From Campylobacter concisus (GTDB taxonomy: Bacteria > Campylobacterota > Campylobacteria > Campylobacterales > Campylobacteraceae): a stretch of 64,000 nucleotides of DNA. How positions within the stretch are numbered: the first letter of the stretch is position 1; each line of letters begins with the position of its first letter. Position numbers and translations under genes: made by a program. Shown piece after piece: positions 1 to 7,927 of the stretch. The DNA lies in the NCBI RefSeq assembly GCF_003049085.1, contig NZ_PIQX01000003.1, forward strand, positions 62,001 through 126,000, read 5' to 3'. The notes under the pieces are model-generated. The model ran no database searches, was not told where the DNA came from, and saw only the letters and a program-made list of their open reading frames with translations.

Positions 1-213
1 TATAGTCAAAAATCATACAGTACGGCCATACAATACTATAAAAAAAGTATACAAAGTGAAGATAAGGCTGATTACACTCCAAAACTTTTGTATCACACAG
101 CTATAAGCTTTGATAAGATCGGTGATACTCAAAGTGCCAACAGGTTTTATAAGGCTTTAAAAGTAGGCTATCCAGATAGCAAAGAAGCCAAAGCCGCTCC
201 CAACAGAAACTAA
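1..213 (+). CDS. cpoB: C-terminal end of TPR protein, CpoB/YbgF-like (partial)
   Basis: The frame is open from the first base and stops at TAA 211-213, so only the last 70 residues are present. The translation reads like a tetratricopeptide unit: YSTAIQYYKKSIQ, then a YTPKLLYHTAISFDKIGD helix pair, then ANRFYKALKVGYPDS. This matches the C-terminal TPR region of CpoB/YbgF, the periplasmic Tol-Pal-associated protein that coordinates outer-membrane constriction with septal peptidoglycan synthesis. The location before slyD and fabD agrees with the place I recall for ybgF after tolB-pal in C. jejuni. The upstream part is outside the window, so the signal peptide and coiled coil cannot be seen. Another TPR protein is possible. 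Confidence 0.7.
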   Translation, partial: YSQKSYSTAIQYYKKSIQSEDKADYTPKLLYHTAISFDKIGDTQSANRFYKALKVGYPDSKEAKAAPNRN

Positions 214-231
214 AATTTACTCTTTTTTAGA

Positions 232-237
232 TATAAT
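232..237 (+). promoter_or_regulatory. Probable sigma-70 -10 box for slyD
   Basis: A perfect TATAAT lies 38 bases before the slyD GTG, just after a T-rich run (TCTTTTTTAG), which is the usual Campylobacter housekeeping promoter look. It sits between the cpoB stop and slyD and could drive slyD-fabD-pfs and the TtcA-like gene. Confidence 0.6.
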
Positions 238-274
238 CTCACATTAATCAAAACTAAATTCCAAGGAGATTATT

Positions 275-871
275 GTGAGTAAAGATCAAGTTATAACAAT
301 GTTTTATGAGCTAAAAGACGCTAATACTGGCGAAATTTTAGAGTCAAATATGCAAGAAGGTGGTCAAATTTCTTTTATTACAGGGCATGGCCATATTATA
401 GAAAAGCTTGAAGAAGAAGTAAGCAAATTAAAATCAGGCGAAAGAGCAACTATAAGTGTAAAGGCAGCAGAGGGTTGTGGTGAATATAATAAAGAAGCCA
501 TTCAGTCGTTACCAAAAGAACAATTTGCTGGTATAGATTTGCATGAAGGAATGGAACTTTTTGGTCAAAATGAGGATGGCTCAAGCGTTCGTGTTATTGT
601 TAAAGAGATCAAAGATGACGAAGTAACAGTTGATTTTAATCACCCATATGCTGGTAAAGATTTGCTATTTAATGTTGAAGTTTTAGAAGTTAGAGATGCG
701 ACAGAAGATGAAAAAGCAACAGGCATGGTAGCTGGGGCTCATACTTGCGGTTGCGGTGGTCACGATCATGAGCATGAACATGAGTGCTGCGGTGGTCATG
801 GACACGGTCATGGACACGGACACGAGGATGGCGGTTGCGGTTGCGGTGGACACGGACATCACCATCACTAA
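275..871 (+). CDS. slyD: SlyD-like FKBP-type peptidyl-prolyl isomerase and metallochaperone
   Basis: Probably catalyses proline cis-trans isomerisation in the cytoplasm and chaperones nickel or other metals for maturing metalloenzymes. Of its 198 residues, about 1-145 are an FKBP domain carrying the insert-in-flap domain typical of SlyD. From about residue 153 the tail is almost only Gly, His and Cys: TCGCGGHDHEHEHECC, then a GHGHGHGHGHE run and a final GHGHHHH. The start is GTG at 275 with a good AAGGAG site at 263-268. fabD follows after 9 bases. The long metal-binding tail favours SlyD over a plain FKBP and suggests a role in Ni supply, for example to hydrogenase; that link is inference. 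Confidence 0.93.
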   Translation: MSKDQVITMFYELKDANTGEILESNMQEGGQISFITGHGHIIEKLEEEVSKLKSGERATISVKAAEGCGEYNKEAIQSLPKEQFAGIDLHEGMELFGQNEDGSSVRVIVKEIKDDEVTVDFNHPYAGKDLLFNVEVLEVRDATEDEKATGMVAGAHTCGCGGHDHEHEHECCGGHGHGHGHGHEDGGCGCGGHGHHHH

Positions 872-880
872 GAAGCTAAA

Positions 881-1810
881 ATGAAAAAATTTGCTTTTGT
901 TTTTGCGGGCCAAGGCTCGCAAAGTATTGGTATGGGAAAAGACTTTTACGAAAATTTTTCTACTGCTAAATTACTTTTAAATGATGCTTGTAATGATACT
1001 GGCATTGATTACAAAGAGCTTTTATTTACACAAAACGATAAGTTGGATAAAACAGAATTTACTCAGCCAGCTATCGTTTTAAACTCACTAATGACTTATT
1101 TGGCTTTTTCAAATTTTATTAAAGAAAAACCAGAATTTAGTCTCGGGCACTCACTTGGAGAATTTACTGCTCTTGCAGTTAGTGGAGCATTTAATTTTAT
1201 TGATGCGATTAGGCTTGTAAACTTACGTGGTAAATTTATGCAAGAAGCCTGCGTTGGTAAAGATGCCGGCATGATGGTAGTTCTTGGACTTAGCGATGAA
1301 GTGGTTGAAGAAATTTGTAAAAAAGCAAGAGAAGAAGGTTTGCAAATTTATGCTGCAAACTACAACTGCGATGGACAAATTGTTGTCGCTGGTGTAAGAG
1401 CTGATCTTGCTAGCTATGAATCAAAATTTAAAGAAGCTGGCGCAAAAAGAGCAATGCTTTTAAATATGTCAGTAGCAAGCCATTGTCCGATACTTGAGCC
1501 AGCTAGTGTTAGGCTGGCAAGTGAGCTTGAGAGTACTTTGGCTACTAAATTTTCTCCAGTTGTCTCAAATGTAAATGCTAAAATTTATACTGATAAAAGC
1601 GAAGCACTAGTCCTGCTAAAAGAGCAGCTAATAAAACCAGTTTGCTATAAACAAAGCATTAAAAACTATGAAAATAATGTTGATTGTTTTATCGAGCTTG
1701 GCGCTGCGACGTTAAAGGGCATCAATAAAAAAATTACTGAAAAGCCAACTTATAGTATTACTGATATGGCAAGTCTTGAAGAAGTTGTGAAAATTTTGGA
1801 GGAGAGATGA
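881..1810 (+). CDS. fabD: Malonyl-CoA:ACP transacylase FabD
   Basis: Transfers malonyl from CoA to acyl carrier protein, supplying the extender unit for type II fatty acid synthesis. The 309-residue length is normal. The N-terminal FAGQGSQ motif and the nucleophile elbow GHSLGE (Ser about residue 91) are present, with the catalytic His likely in SVASHCPILE near residue 197. The stop overlaps the start of the next gene by 4 bases (ATGA), so the two are translationally coupled. No unusual features. Confidence 0.97.
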   Translation: MKKFAFVFAGQGSQSIGMGKDFYENFSTAKLLLNDACNDTGIDYKELLFTQNDKLDKTEFTQPAIVLNSLMTYLAFSNFIKEKPEFSLGHSLGEFTALAVSGAFNFIDAIRLVNLRGKFMQEACVGKDAGMMVVLGLSDEVVEEICKKAREEGLQIYAANYNCDGQIVVAGVRADLASYESKFKEAGAKRAMLLNMSVASHCPILEPASVRLASELESTLATKFSPVVSNVNAKIYTDKSEALVLLKEQLIKPVCYKQSIKNYENNVDCFIELGAATLKGINKKITEKPTYSITDMASLEEVVKILEER

Positions 1811-2490
1811 TAGCGATACTTGGAGCTATGCAAGAGGAGATAACACCGATCCTTGAAATGGTTGGTGAATATAAAACTGTTCAATATGCAAATAATAAAT
1901 TTTACTTAGCAAACTATAAAGGAAAAGAGCTAGTCATTGCCTATTCAAAGATAGGCAAAGTAAATGCAGCTATAACAGCAACTTTGATAATAGAAAAATT
2001 TAAGGCCTCAAAATTGCTCTTTACTGGCGTAGCTGGCTCACTTGATGAGAGTCTAAAAATAGGCGATATGCTTTATGCTACTAGCTTAGTGCAACATGAT
2101 CTTGATATCACGGCCTTTGGCCATCCTTATGGCTATGTGCCAGGCACAAGTATCTTTGTCAAAAGTGATGAAGGACTAAATGAACTGGCAAAAAAGGTAG
2201 CTGATAAAAAAGATATGAGCTTAAGTGCTGGTATTATTGCGACTGGAGATCAGTTTATCTGCGATAATGAAAAGAAAAATTGGATAAAAAAGATATTTAA
2301 TGCGAGCGCTACCGAGATGGAAGGTGCTAGCGTTGCGCTAGTTTGCGAAACACTTGATGTGCCATTTTTTATACTAAGAGCTATCAGCGATGGAGCTGGT
2401 GATGCAGCAGAGTTTGACTTTGATAAATTCTTACAAGATTCAGCAAATGTTAGTGCAAAATTTATACTTGAAATGGTAGAAAATTTATGA
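1807..2490 (+). CDS. mtnN: MTA/SAH nucleosidase (MTAN, Pfs)
   Basis: Cleaves the N-glycosidic bond of methylthioadenosine and S-adenosylhomocysteine. In epsilonproteobacteria the same enzyme is known to hydrolyse 6-amino-6-deoxyfutalosine in futalosine-pathway menaquinone synthesis. The 227 residues start MIAILGAMQEEITPIL, with the catalytic Glu of MQEE, the ATEMEGASVA ribose/methionine-binding motif near 170 and the SDGAGD aspartate near 196. It overlaps fabD and the next gene by 4 bases at each end. An amidohydrolase that relatives may use on aminofutalosine lies at 56378-57595. Confidence 0.95.
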   Translation: MIAILGAMQEEITPILEMVGEYKTVQYANNKFYLANYKGKELVIAYSKIGKVNAAITATLIIEKFKASKLLFTGVAGSLDESLKIGDMLYATSLVQHDLDITAFGHPYGYVPGTSIFVKSDEGLNELAKKVADKKDMSLSAGIIATGDQFICDNEKKNWIKKIFNASATEMEGASVALVCETLDVPFFILRAISDGAGDAAEFDFDKFLQDSANVSAKFILEMVENL

Positions 2491-3245
2491 TAGAGCTTAG
2501 TAAAAGGCTTCTTAGGCAAGTTGGTCAGACAAATGCCAGATACAAGATGATAGAGGGCGGAGATAAGATCTTGCTTGGTCTTAGCGGTGGTAAGGATAGC
2601 CTCGCACTAGCTCACGTACTAAAGCATATCCAAAACGTTACACCTGAGAAATTTGAGTTTAAAGCAGTAACGTTAAGCTACGGCATGGGTGAGGACTACG
2701 CTTATCTTACGAAGCATTGCAATGAGCACGGAATAGAGCACGAAGTAATAGATAGCTCAATCTTTGAAATTTCAAAAGAGAAAATCCGTAAAAATTCTAG
2801 CTTTTGTAGTTTCTTTTCTCGTATGAGAAGAGGTTATCTTTATACTTACGCCTTAAAGCATGGTTTTAATAAACTCGCGATTGCTCATCATTTAGACGAT
2901 GCAGCGGAGAGCTTTTTTATGAACTTTACATATAATGGTGCACTAAGGACGCTTGCTCCAAAATATACTGCAAAAAATGGAATCACGGTTATTAGACCGT
3001 TTATCTTCATTCGCGAGAGACAGCTTCGCGAAAATGCTATCAAAAATGAATTAAGAGTCATTGGCGATGAAGCATGCCCTGCAATGAGATTTGACGTAAA
3101 GATGCCGCATGCTAGATATGAAACCAAACAGCTTCTAGCAACATTAGAAAAAGAAAATCCAAAACTTTTTACTTCGCTAAAAGCAGCATTTGAAAATATC
3201 CATACTGATACTTTTTTTGCTCTCAATAGCAGTAGTGAAGAGTAA
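2487..3245 (+). CDS. TtcA-family PP-loop ATPase, atypical cysteine set
   Basis: Belongs to the N-type ATP pyrophosphatases that adenylate tRNA bases before thiolation; TtcA makes 2-thiocytidine-32. The PP-loop SGGKDS is at residues 33-38 and the family segment around SRMRRGYLYTYA is clear. In TtcA a CxxC pair precedes this segment and, with a later Cys, holds a [4Fe-4S] cluster. Here Cys107 is kept but the second position is Phe110 (CSFFSR), while a later Cys is at 197 (EACPAM). Activity as a canonical TtcA is therefore uncertain. The gene overlaps pfs by 4 bases and closes the slyD operon. Length 252 residues. Confidence 0.8.
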   Translation: MIELSKRLLRQVGQTNARYKMIEGGDKILLGLSGGKDSLALAHVLKHIQNVTPEKFEFKAVTLSYGMGEDYAYLTKHCNEHGIEHEVIDSSIFEISKEKIRKNSSFCSFFSRMRRGYLYTYALKHGFNKLAIAHHLDDAAESFFMNFTYNGALRTLAPKYTAKNGITVIRPFIFIRERQLRENAIKNELRVIGDEACPAMRFDVKMPHARYETKQLLATLEKENPKLFTSLKAAFENIHTDTFFALNSSSEE

Positions 3246-3516
3246 AATTTTACTTACTTTTTGGGACTAATCCCAAGAAGCAAGCTATAAATATTTCTAT
3301 TTTAATTGGCTTTTGTCAAAATAAATACAAAATGTATGAATTGATAAAATTTTTGCACTTGTATATAAATCAAAACTGTCATATACAACAAATACAAAAG
3401 CATTTAGTGCAAAAAGCTACTGGTTAGAATTTTTATAACTTAGAAAATTGAAGCTTAAAAAATAGCCATGTGCTTTAAGCATTAAGAAATAGCTATTTAA
3501 AATAGCAAGCTATAGC
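3246..3516. other. Non-coding gap between convergent genes
   Basis: AT-rich 271-base gap between the TtcA-like gene (+) and recO (-). A short hairpin, TTGGGA-CTAA-TCCCAA, lies just after the TtcA-like stop but has no downstream T-run. A second hairpin near recO is listed separately. I see no gene here. Confidence 0.6.
3492..3506 (-). terminator. Weak hairpin downstream of recO
   Basis: GCTATTT and AAATAGC form an inverted repeat 10 bases past the recO stop. On the minus strand it is followed by TATTTCTT. It is only a modest terminator candidate because the stem is AT-rich. Confidence 0.35.
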
Positions 3517-4131
3517 CTAAAGCCCGTCAAGTAAAATTTTATAAAGTCGGTTTATCTCATCGTCATTTAGCTCGATCGTGCTTTTTGTATCAAACAAATT
3601 TTTGATCTTGCTAGCGTCAAATTCGCTCCTATCAAGGCAGTGCTTGTGAGAGGGTAAAAAACCACGAGTTAAGCAAAGCTCGCTCTCTATCTCCTCGTCG
3701 CAGATGAAGCACTCAAGCTCGCTGTGAAGCCTACCTTCATACTCTAAAATTTTAACGTAGCTTTCGATGATAAGGCGTTTTGGATTTTGTAGCTGCATCT
3801 GTTTGGCGCAGCGATCAAGCTCATTAAAATAAATTTCATCGAGCTGCTCGACCTCTTTTAGATGATCATAAAGTAGGCGCATGAACTGCTGCCAAATGAT
3901 GAGCTTATCGCGCTCTAGCAGCCATTTAAAGCCAAGATGAAGTATGCTTCTAAGCTTTGGTAGAAATTTTGCCTCTTGCTCTAGCTCAAAGTCGATCTTG
4001 TAGCCAGTCATGATGTTTGAGTGGCGAGCGCCAAAAAATCTATACGACTTTACGAGCAAATTTGGCGTTAGCACAAAGACTAAAAGGTCCTCGTCTCTGA
4101 CCTTTTGCACGCGCAGGATGTAGCCTTGCAT
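3517..4131 (-). CDS. recO: DNA repair protein RecO
   Basis: Acts with RecR to load RecA on SSB-coated gapped DNA (RecFOR-type recombination). The 204 residues begin MQGYILRVQKVRDEDLLVFVLT, the OB-fold entry of RecO. A C-terminal zinc-finger-like set is visible: ECFICDEE, then SELC and SHKHC. It is somewhat shorter than enterobacterial RecO, as is usual for epsilonproteobacteria. The ATG abuts the dusB stop with no gap, so it is the last gene of the leftward operon from bamA/accD. Confidence 0.88.
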   Translation of the reverse strand: MQGYILRVQKVRDEDLLVFVLTPNLLVKSYRFFGARHSNIMTGYKIDFELEQEAKFLPKLRSILHLGFKWLLERDKLIIWQQFMRLLYDHLKEVEQLDEIYFNELDRCAKQMQLQNPKRLIIESYVKILEYEGRLHSELECFICDEEIESELCLTRGFLPSHKHCLDRSEFDASKIKNLFDTKSTIELNDDEINRLYKILLDGL

Positions 4132-5055
4132 CTAGGCAAAAAACTCCCTTATACACTCTCTCATCACATGGGCGTCTTTGATGAAATTTATATCGTTTCT
4201 AAAGGTTGTTGCACCGTCGATGCCTTTGCTGTATTGGTGCAAGTGTTTTCTAAATATGCAAAGTCCGTGCTCACCGTAGTGCTCGATCATCGCATCAAAG
4301 TGAGCTAGGATGATCTTTTGTTTTAGCGCCTTATCTACACTAGTTTTAGTCTTTATCTCGTGAAATATCCAAGGATTACCGATGCTTGCCCTGCCGATCA
4401 TTAGGGCGTCGCATTTTGTAAGGTTTAAAATTTCATCTGCATTTTGTGCGTTGATATCACCATTTGCAACGACTGGGATTTTTACGCTCGCCTTTACTCT
4501 AGCGATCGCTTCGTAATCAACTTTTGCACTATAACCGCCAGCTCTTGTGCGACCATGCACTGCGATGTAGTTTGCGCCGGCTTCTTCGCATGCTTTTGCT
4601 ATTTTTTCTTCATTTTTGTCGTTAAAACCAAGTCTAAATTTAACACTCAGGCTCTCTTTGTTTGAGACGCTTTTTATAGCTGAGATTATGCTTTGAAGTT
4701 TGTCAAGATCGTTTAACAAAGCCGATCCCGCACCTTGTCTAACGACCTTTGGCACAGGGCAGCCGCAGTTTAGATCGAGCCCATAAATCCCATCAAATTT
4801 ATTGATGATTTGCACAGCTTTTTTTATATTTTCTGTGTCATTGCCAGCTATTTGAACGACATAAGGCTCTTCGTTTGGGGATTTTTTAATCATTTCAAGC
4901 GTTTTGTCACTGCTCTCATAGACCAAGGCATTTGCGCTGATCATTTCGCTAACAGTGACATCACAGCCAAATTTCTTAACTACGCTTCTTAGTGGCAAGT
5001 CAGAAAAGCCAGCAAGTGGTGCTAAGAAAAGTGGCTTTTTGCTAAAGTCTATCAT
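4132..5055 (-). CDS. dusB: tRNA-dihydrouridine synthase (DusB-like)
   Basis: FMN-dependent reductase that converts uridine to dihydrouridine in the tRNA D-loop. The 307 residues form a TIM barrel opening with PLFLAPLAGFSDLPLR. The Dus signature LDLNCGCPVPKVVRQGAG carries the catalytic cysteine, and AVHGRTRAGGYS plus VVANGDI and MIGRASIGNPWIF supply the FMN phosphate-binding end. The start overlaps the upstream gene's stop by 4 bases (ATGA). The subtype (DusB) rests on general resemblance. Confidence 0.93.
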   Translation of the reverse strand: MIDFSKKPLFLAPLAGFSDLPLRSVVKKFGCDVTVSEMISANALVYESSDKTLEMIKKSPNEEPYVVQIAGNDTENIKKAVQIINKFDGIYGLDLNCGCPVPKVVRQGAGSALLNDLDKLQSIISAIKSVSNKESLSVKFRLGFNDKNEEKIAKACEEAGANYIAVHGRTRAGGYSAKVDYEAIARVKASVKIPVVANGDINAQNADEILNLTKCDALMIGRASIGNPWIFHEIKTKTSVDKALKQKIILAHFDAMIEHYGEHGLCIFRKHLHQYSKGIDGATTFRNDINFIKDAHVMRECIREFFA

Positions 5056-6050
5056 TTAAAAAATAACGAGCTAGGCACCATTTTGCCGTTATCTCGTAAA
5101 AACAGCAAGACCTTTATCTCTTTAAACTCATCTGGGTCGCTACCTTCGATAGCCTCTCTTACTTTATCAAGCATCTGAAGCTCAAATAGCGCATATACGT
5201 AAGCCTCATCAGCATCAGCATGGATGCTTTTTAGCTTCTCAAAGATACCGATAAATGCATCTGGTTTTAGCTTATTTTTAAGCATTATGGCTACTTTGTC
5301 GTATTGTGCTTTTGTCACTTTTGCGTTGTTTAAAAGATCAAAAATTTCATCACTGCTTAGATCGATCTCATCATTTACAAATCGGGTAATAATAAGCATT
5401 ATATCTTCACTCGCTAGTTCAAAATTTAATCTTTTGATCTCGCTAAAAGAAGCTACTTTTATGAGTTTATCAAATGCAGCTTTTTTAAGGCTCTCATTTT
5501 GATCCTGATTTTTAAGTATGTCAAGATAGTAAGTAGGTAGTTGCTCGATTTTGTTTATCTCATTTAGGATATTTAACTTGCTATCTTTTGCTAATCTAAA
5601 TTTTTTTAGATCGACGATCTCTTTATTTTTTATACTTTTTATGGTTTGTAAGATATTGTTTATCTCGGCATCATCTACACCGACATCTTTAAGCTCGCCT
5701 ACTGGTGAGATAGAGCGAGTGAGCTGCGAGGCGATCTTGTAAGTATCGGTTTTGAAGTCTTTATTGCTCTCAAAGCCAAGAAGTGTCTCTTTGGCTAAGT
5801 CTTTATAAAGTTGGCTATCTTTTTTGATCCATTTTTTATATCTATAAAAAGCATATCCATGATAAGCGATATGAAGTAGAGCTAGAAGTGCTAAAACAGC
5901 TACTGGAAGAGCGACCCAAATAGCAATTGGCAAAGTTATAGTTTGGCCTAAAAGCTCAAATGTGTAATCAGAACTATTAAGAGAATAAGCAAGTCCTGCA
6001 ACAACTACTATGTAGATTATGCAATAGACGAGAAATTTTCTAGTTTTCAT
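5052..6050 (-). CDS. Conserved Campylobacter membrane protein, function unknown
   Basis: A 332-residue protein I cannot assign. Two hydrophobic segments are near the N-terminus (about 6-24 and 40-66), separated by a short polar loop. A long charged, helical, presumably cytoplasmic region fills the remainder, rich in Lys/Asp/Leu with segments such as EIDLSSDEIFDLLNNAK that resemble helical-repeat or scaffold proteins. It lies between the DksA-like gene and dusB, overlapping dusB by 4 bases. I recall the same position for Cj0124c in C. jejuni, so it is probably conserved in the genus. The start is ATG with an AGGAG site close upstream. Confidence 0.85.
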   Translation of the reverse strand: MKTRKFLVYCIIYIVVVAGLAYSLNSSDYTFELLGQTITLPIAIWVALPVAVLALLALLHIAYHGYAFYRYKKWIKKDSQLYKDLAKETLLGFESNKDFKTDTYKIASQLTRSISPVGELKDVGVDDAEINNILQTIKSIKNKEIVDLKKFRLAKDSKLNILNEINKIEQLPTYYLDILKNQDQNESLKKAAFDKLIKVASFSEIKRLNFELASEDIMLIITRFVNDEIDLSSDEIFDLLNNAKVTKAQYDKVAIMLKNKLKPDAFIGIFEKLKSIHADADEAYVYALFELQMLDKVREAIEGSDPDEFKEIKVLLFLRDNGKMVPSSLFFK

Positions 6051-6059
6051 GTTTTCTCC

Positions 6060-6416
6060 TTAGTTTTTTGCTGTTTTTTCGATTATTTCACGGCAAGTTA
6101 TGCAGTATTTTGCATGTGGTTTTACTTTTAGTCGCGGTATGCTGATCTCCTCTTCACACATATCACAAATTCCATAAGTTTTATTTGCTATCTTCTCTAG
6201 TGCTTCATCTATCTCTGATAGCTCCGCTCTTTGTTGTGTCGAGATCGAATGCTCGATTAGCTGGTCTGTATTTACTGAGGCTATATCAAACTCATCGCTT
6301 ACACCACTATCTCTTAAGCCATTTACTTCAACAGATGAATCATAGATATTTTTTTTGATCTGTAATTTTCTTTCTTCAAGTAATTTTTTAAAAAAATTTA
6401 GCTCAGTTTGTGTCAT
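6060..6416 (-). CDS. dksA: DksA/TraR-type C4 zinc-finger protein
   Basis: A 118-residue protein with an N-terminal coiled coil and a C-terminal four-cysteine zinc finger (CDMCEEEIS, then KYCITC). The class binds the RNA polymerase secondary channel and modulates transcription, with ppGpp in E. coli. DksA-like proteins in Campylobacter affect rRNA and amino-acid gene expression. The acidic coiled-coil tip DSGVSDEFDIAS occupies the expected region before the finger. It lies 9 bases upstream of the membrane protein gene and 10 bases downstream of rlmH in one leftward operon. Confidence 0.9.
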   Translation of the reverse strand: MTQTELNFFKKLLEERKLQIKKNIYDSSVEVNGLRDSGVSDEFDIASVNTDQLIEHSISTQQRAELSEIDEALEKIANKTYGICDMCEEEISIPRLKVKPHAKYCITCREIIEKTAKN

Positions 6417-6426
6417 TTATATTCCT

Positions 6427-6882
6427 TTATTTGTGGTATGGGTGGTTTGCATTTATGCAAAGCGCTCTAAAAATTTGCTCAAAAAGTACAAGCTTGGCAA
6501 CCTTATGAGCCATCGTCATCTTGCTTAAGCTTACAATTTTTTGTGCTTTATTCTTTAAATTTTGGCTAAGGCCATAAGCTCCACCTATGAAAAAATTAAT
6601 TTGTGAATTTGAGTTTAAAATTTGTGCAAATTCTTGACTGTCAAGTTGTAAGCCATTTTCATCAAGCATTACGCAAAAGCCTTTTAAATTTGGCTCATAA
6701 ATTTCATCATAAGCTCTTAAAGCTTCGCTTTTTCCGGCACTTTGAGCTTTTGCTATTTTTTCATTGAAAAAGACTTTATCGTTTATCTTGGCAAATTTTG
6801 CACTCATTTTTATATATTCTTGTATTTCGTTTTCAAAGTTGTCACGTGATGATTTTTGAATACTAAAAACTGAAATTTCCAA
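6427..6882 (-). CDS. rlmH: 23S rRNA pseudouridine-1915 N3-methyltransferase RlmH
   Basis: SPOUT-class SAM-dependent enzyme that methylates pseudouridine 1915 in helix 69 of 23S rRNA on the 70S ribosome. The 151 residues match the family size. The knot motif [11 protein letters not shown] lies near 98-108 and the C-terminal [17 protein letters not shown] segment is typical, ending in NHPYHK. It starts 2 bases after the accD stop, so the two are probably coupled. Confidence 0.95.
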   Translation of the reverse strand: MEISVFSIQKSSRDNFENEIQEYIKMSAKFAKINDKVFFNEKIAKAQSAGKSEALRAYDEIYEPNLKGFCVMLDENGLQLDSQEFAQILNSNSQINFFIGGAYGLSQNLKNKAQKIVSLSKMTMAHKVAKLVLFEQIFRALCINANHPYHK

Positions 6883-6884
6883 AT

Positions 6885-7799
6885 TTAGCCTTTGGTTTTT
6901 AGCTTTAGTTCAAAGTTATTTCCGCTCTCATCTTGGTAATCTTTTTGATGCATTGTCTTATTGTTTGTGAGAAATTTAACCATATCGCTTATATATTTTT
7001 TATGTTCGCTTCTTGGCACAATAGCATCGATTAAGCCATGTTCTAATAAAAACTCGGCTCTTTGAAATCCCTCTGGAAGGTCAGCACCAATGGTTTGTTT
7101 GATGACCCTTTGACCGGCAAAGCCTATTAAAGCGCCAGGTTCAGCGATTATTAGATCTCCAAGCCAAGCAAAAGAGGCGCTAACACCACCCATTGTCGGA
7201 TCAGTAAGTATTGAGATATAAGGTAGTTTCGCTTCATCAAGTAGTTTTAAAGCAGCTGATGTCTTTGACATTTGCATCAAAGAAAATGTACTCTCTTGCA
7301 TTCTAGCTCCACCTGAAGCGCTCACTATGACTAAAGCTTGGCGTTTTTCTATTGCCCGTTTTATCGCCCTTACGATCTTTTCACCCTCAACTGAAGCTAG
7401 CGAACCACCCATGAAGCCAAAGTCAAAAACAACTAGCTGGATCTCTTGTCCGTCGCATTTACCTTCGCCACATATCACTGAGCTTGTGCGTCCTGTTTTT
7501 TCTTTATTTTCTGTGATTCTTTTTTTGTATGATTTTTTATCAACAAAATTTAATGGATCTACCGGTTTTAAATTTGCATCAAATTCAATAAAGCTACCTT
7601 CGTCGCAGATCAAATTTATGCGGTCATCAGCTTTTAACCTCATGTGATAGCCACATTTTGGGCATACATTAAAACAAGCTTCAACTTCTTTGTAGTACAT
7701 CAGTGAGTGACAATTATCGCATTTCACCCAGTGTGTAGGTGCTTCTTCTGGACGAGGTTGAGCTTTTCTTATCTTTGAAAAAATATCTGAGAAATTCAT
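6885..7799 (-). CDS. accD: Acetyl-CoA carboxylase carboxyltransferase subunit beta
   Basis: Forms the carboxyltransferase half of acetyl-CoA carboxylase with AccA, making malonyl-CoA that FabD (881-1810) uses. The N-terminal zinc ribbon has CDNC at about 28 and CPKC at about 47, followed by the crotonase-like core with [10 protein letters not shown] and [11 protein letters not shown] chose ATG 7799 (MNFSDIFSK). A GTG at 7811 is in frame four codons earlier but has no good ribosome site. The length is then 304 residues. It is the first gene after bamA on this strand, 128 bases downstream. Confidence 0.95.
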   Translation of the reverse strand: MNFSDIFSKIRKAQPRPEEAPTHWVKCDNCHSLMYYKEVEACFNVCPKCGYHMRLKADDRINLICDEGSFIEFDANLKPVDPLNFVDKKSYKKRITENKEKTGRTSSVICGEGKCDGQEIQLVVFDFGFMGGSLASVEGEKIVRAIKRAIEKRQALVIVSASGGARMQESTFSLMQMSKTSAALKLLDEAKLPYISILTDPTMGGVSASFAWLGDLIIAEPGALIGFAGQRVIKQTIGADLPEGFQRAEFLLEHGLIDAIVPRSEHKKYISDMVKFLTNNKTMHQKDYQDESGNNFELKLKTKG

Positions 7800-7895
7800 A
7801 TTTTTACCCACTTATATTAAAAATTGTGGGATTATATCTAATGTTTGCCTTGCTTTTTCTTATATGACTTAAAGTTTGTTTATTTGTAGAGGTTA

Positions 7896-7915
7896 AAGGG
7901 GCAAGTTGGCCCCTT
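7896..7915 (-). terminator. Hairpin downstream of bamA
   Basis: AAGGGGC, a 6-base loop, then GCCCCTT form a GC-rich 7-bp stem 13 bases past the bamA stop. The minus-strand continuation is TTAACCTC, with no long U-run, so termination may be partial and accD may be partly read from upstream. Confidence 0.5.
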
Positions 7916-7927
7916 AAAAGTATCTTA

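Noticed and set aside
683..922. Minus-strand frame rich in Ser/Thr/Ala/Met over the end of slyD
   Set aside because: It is caused by the His/Gly-coding repeat of slyD read in antisense.
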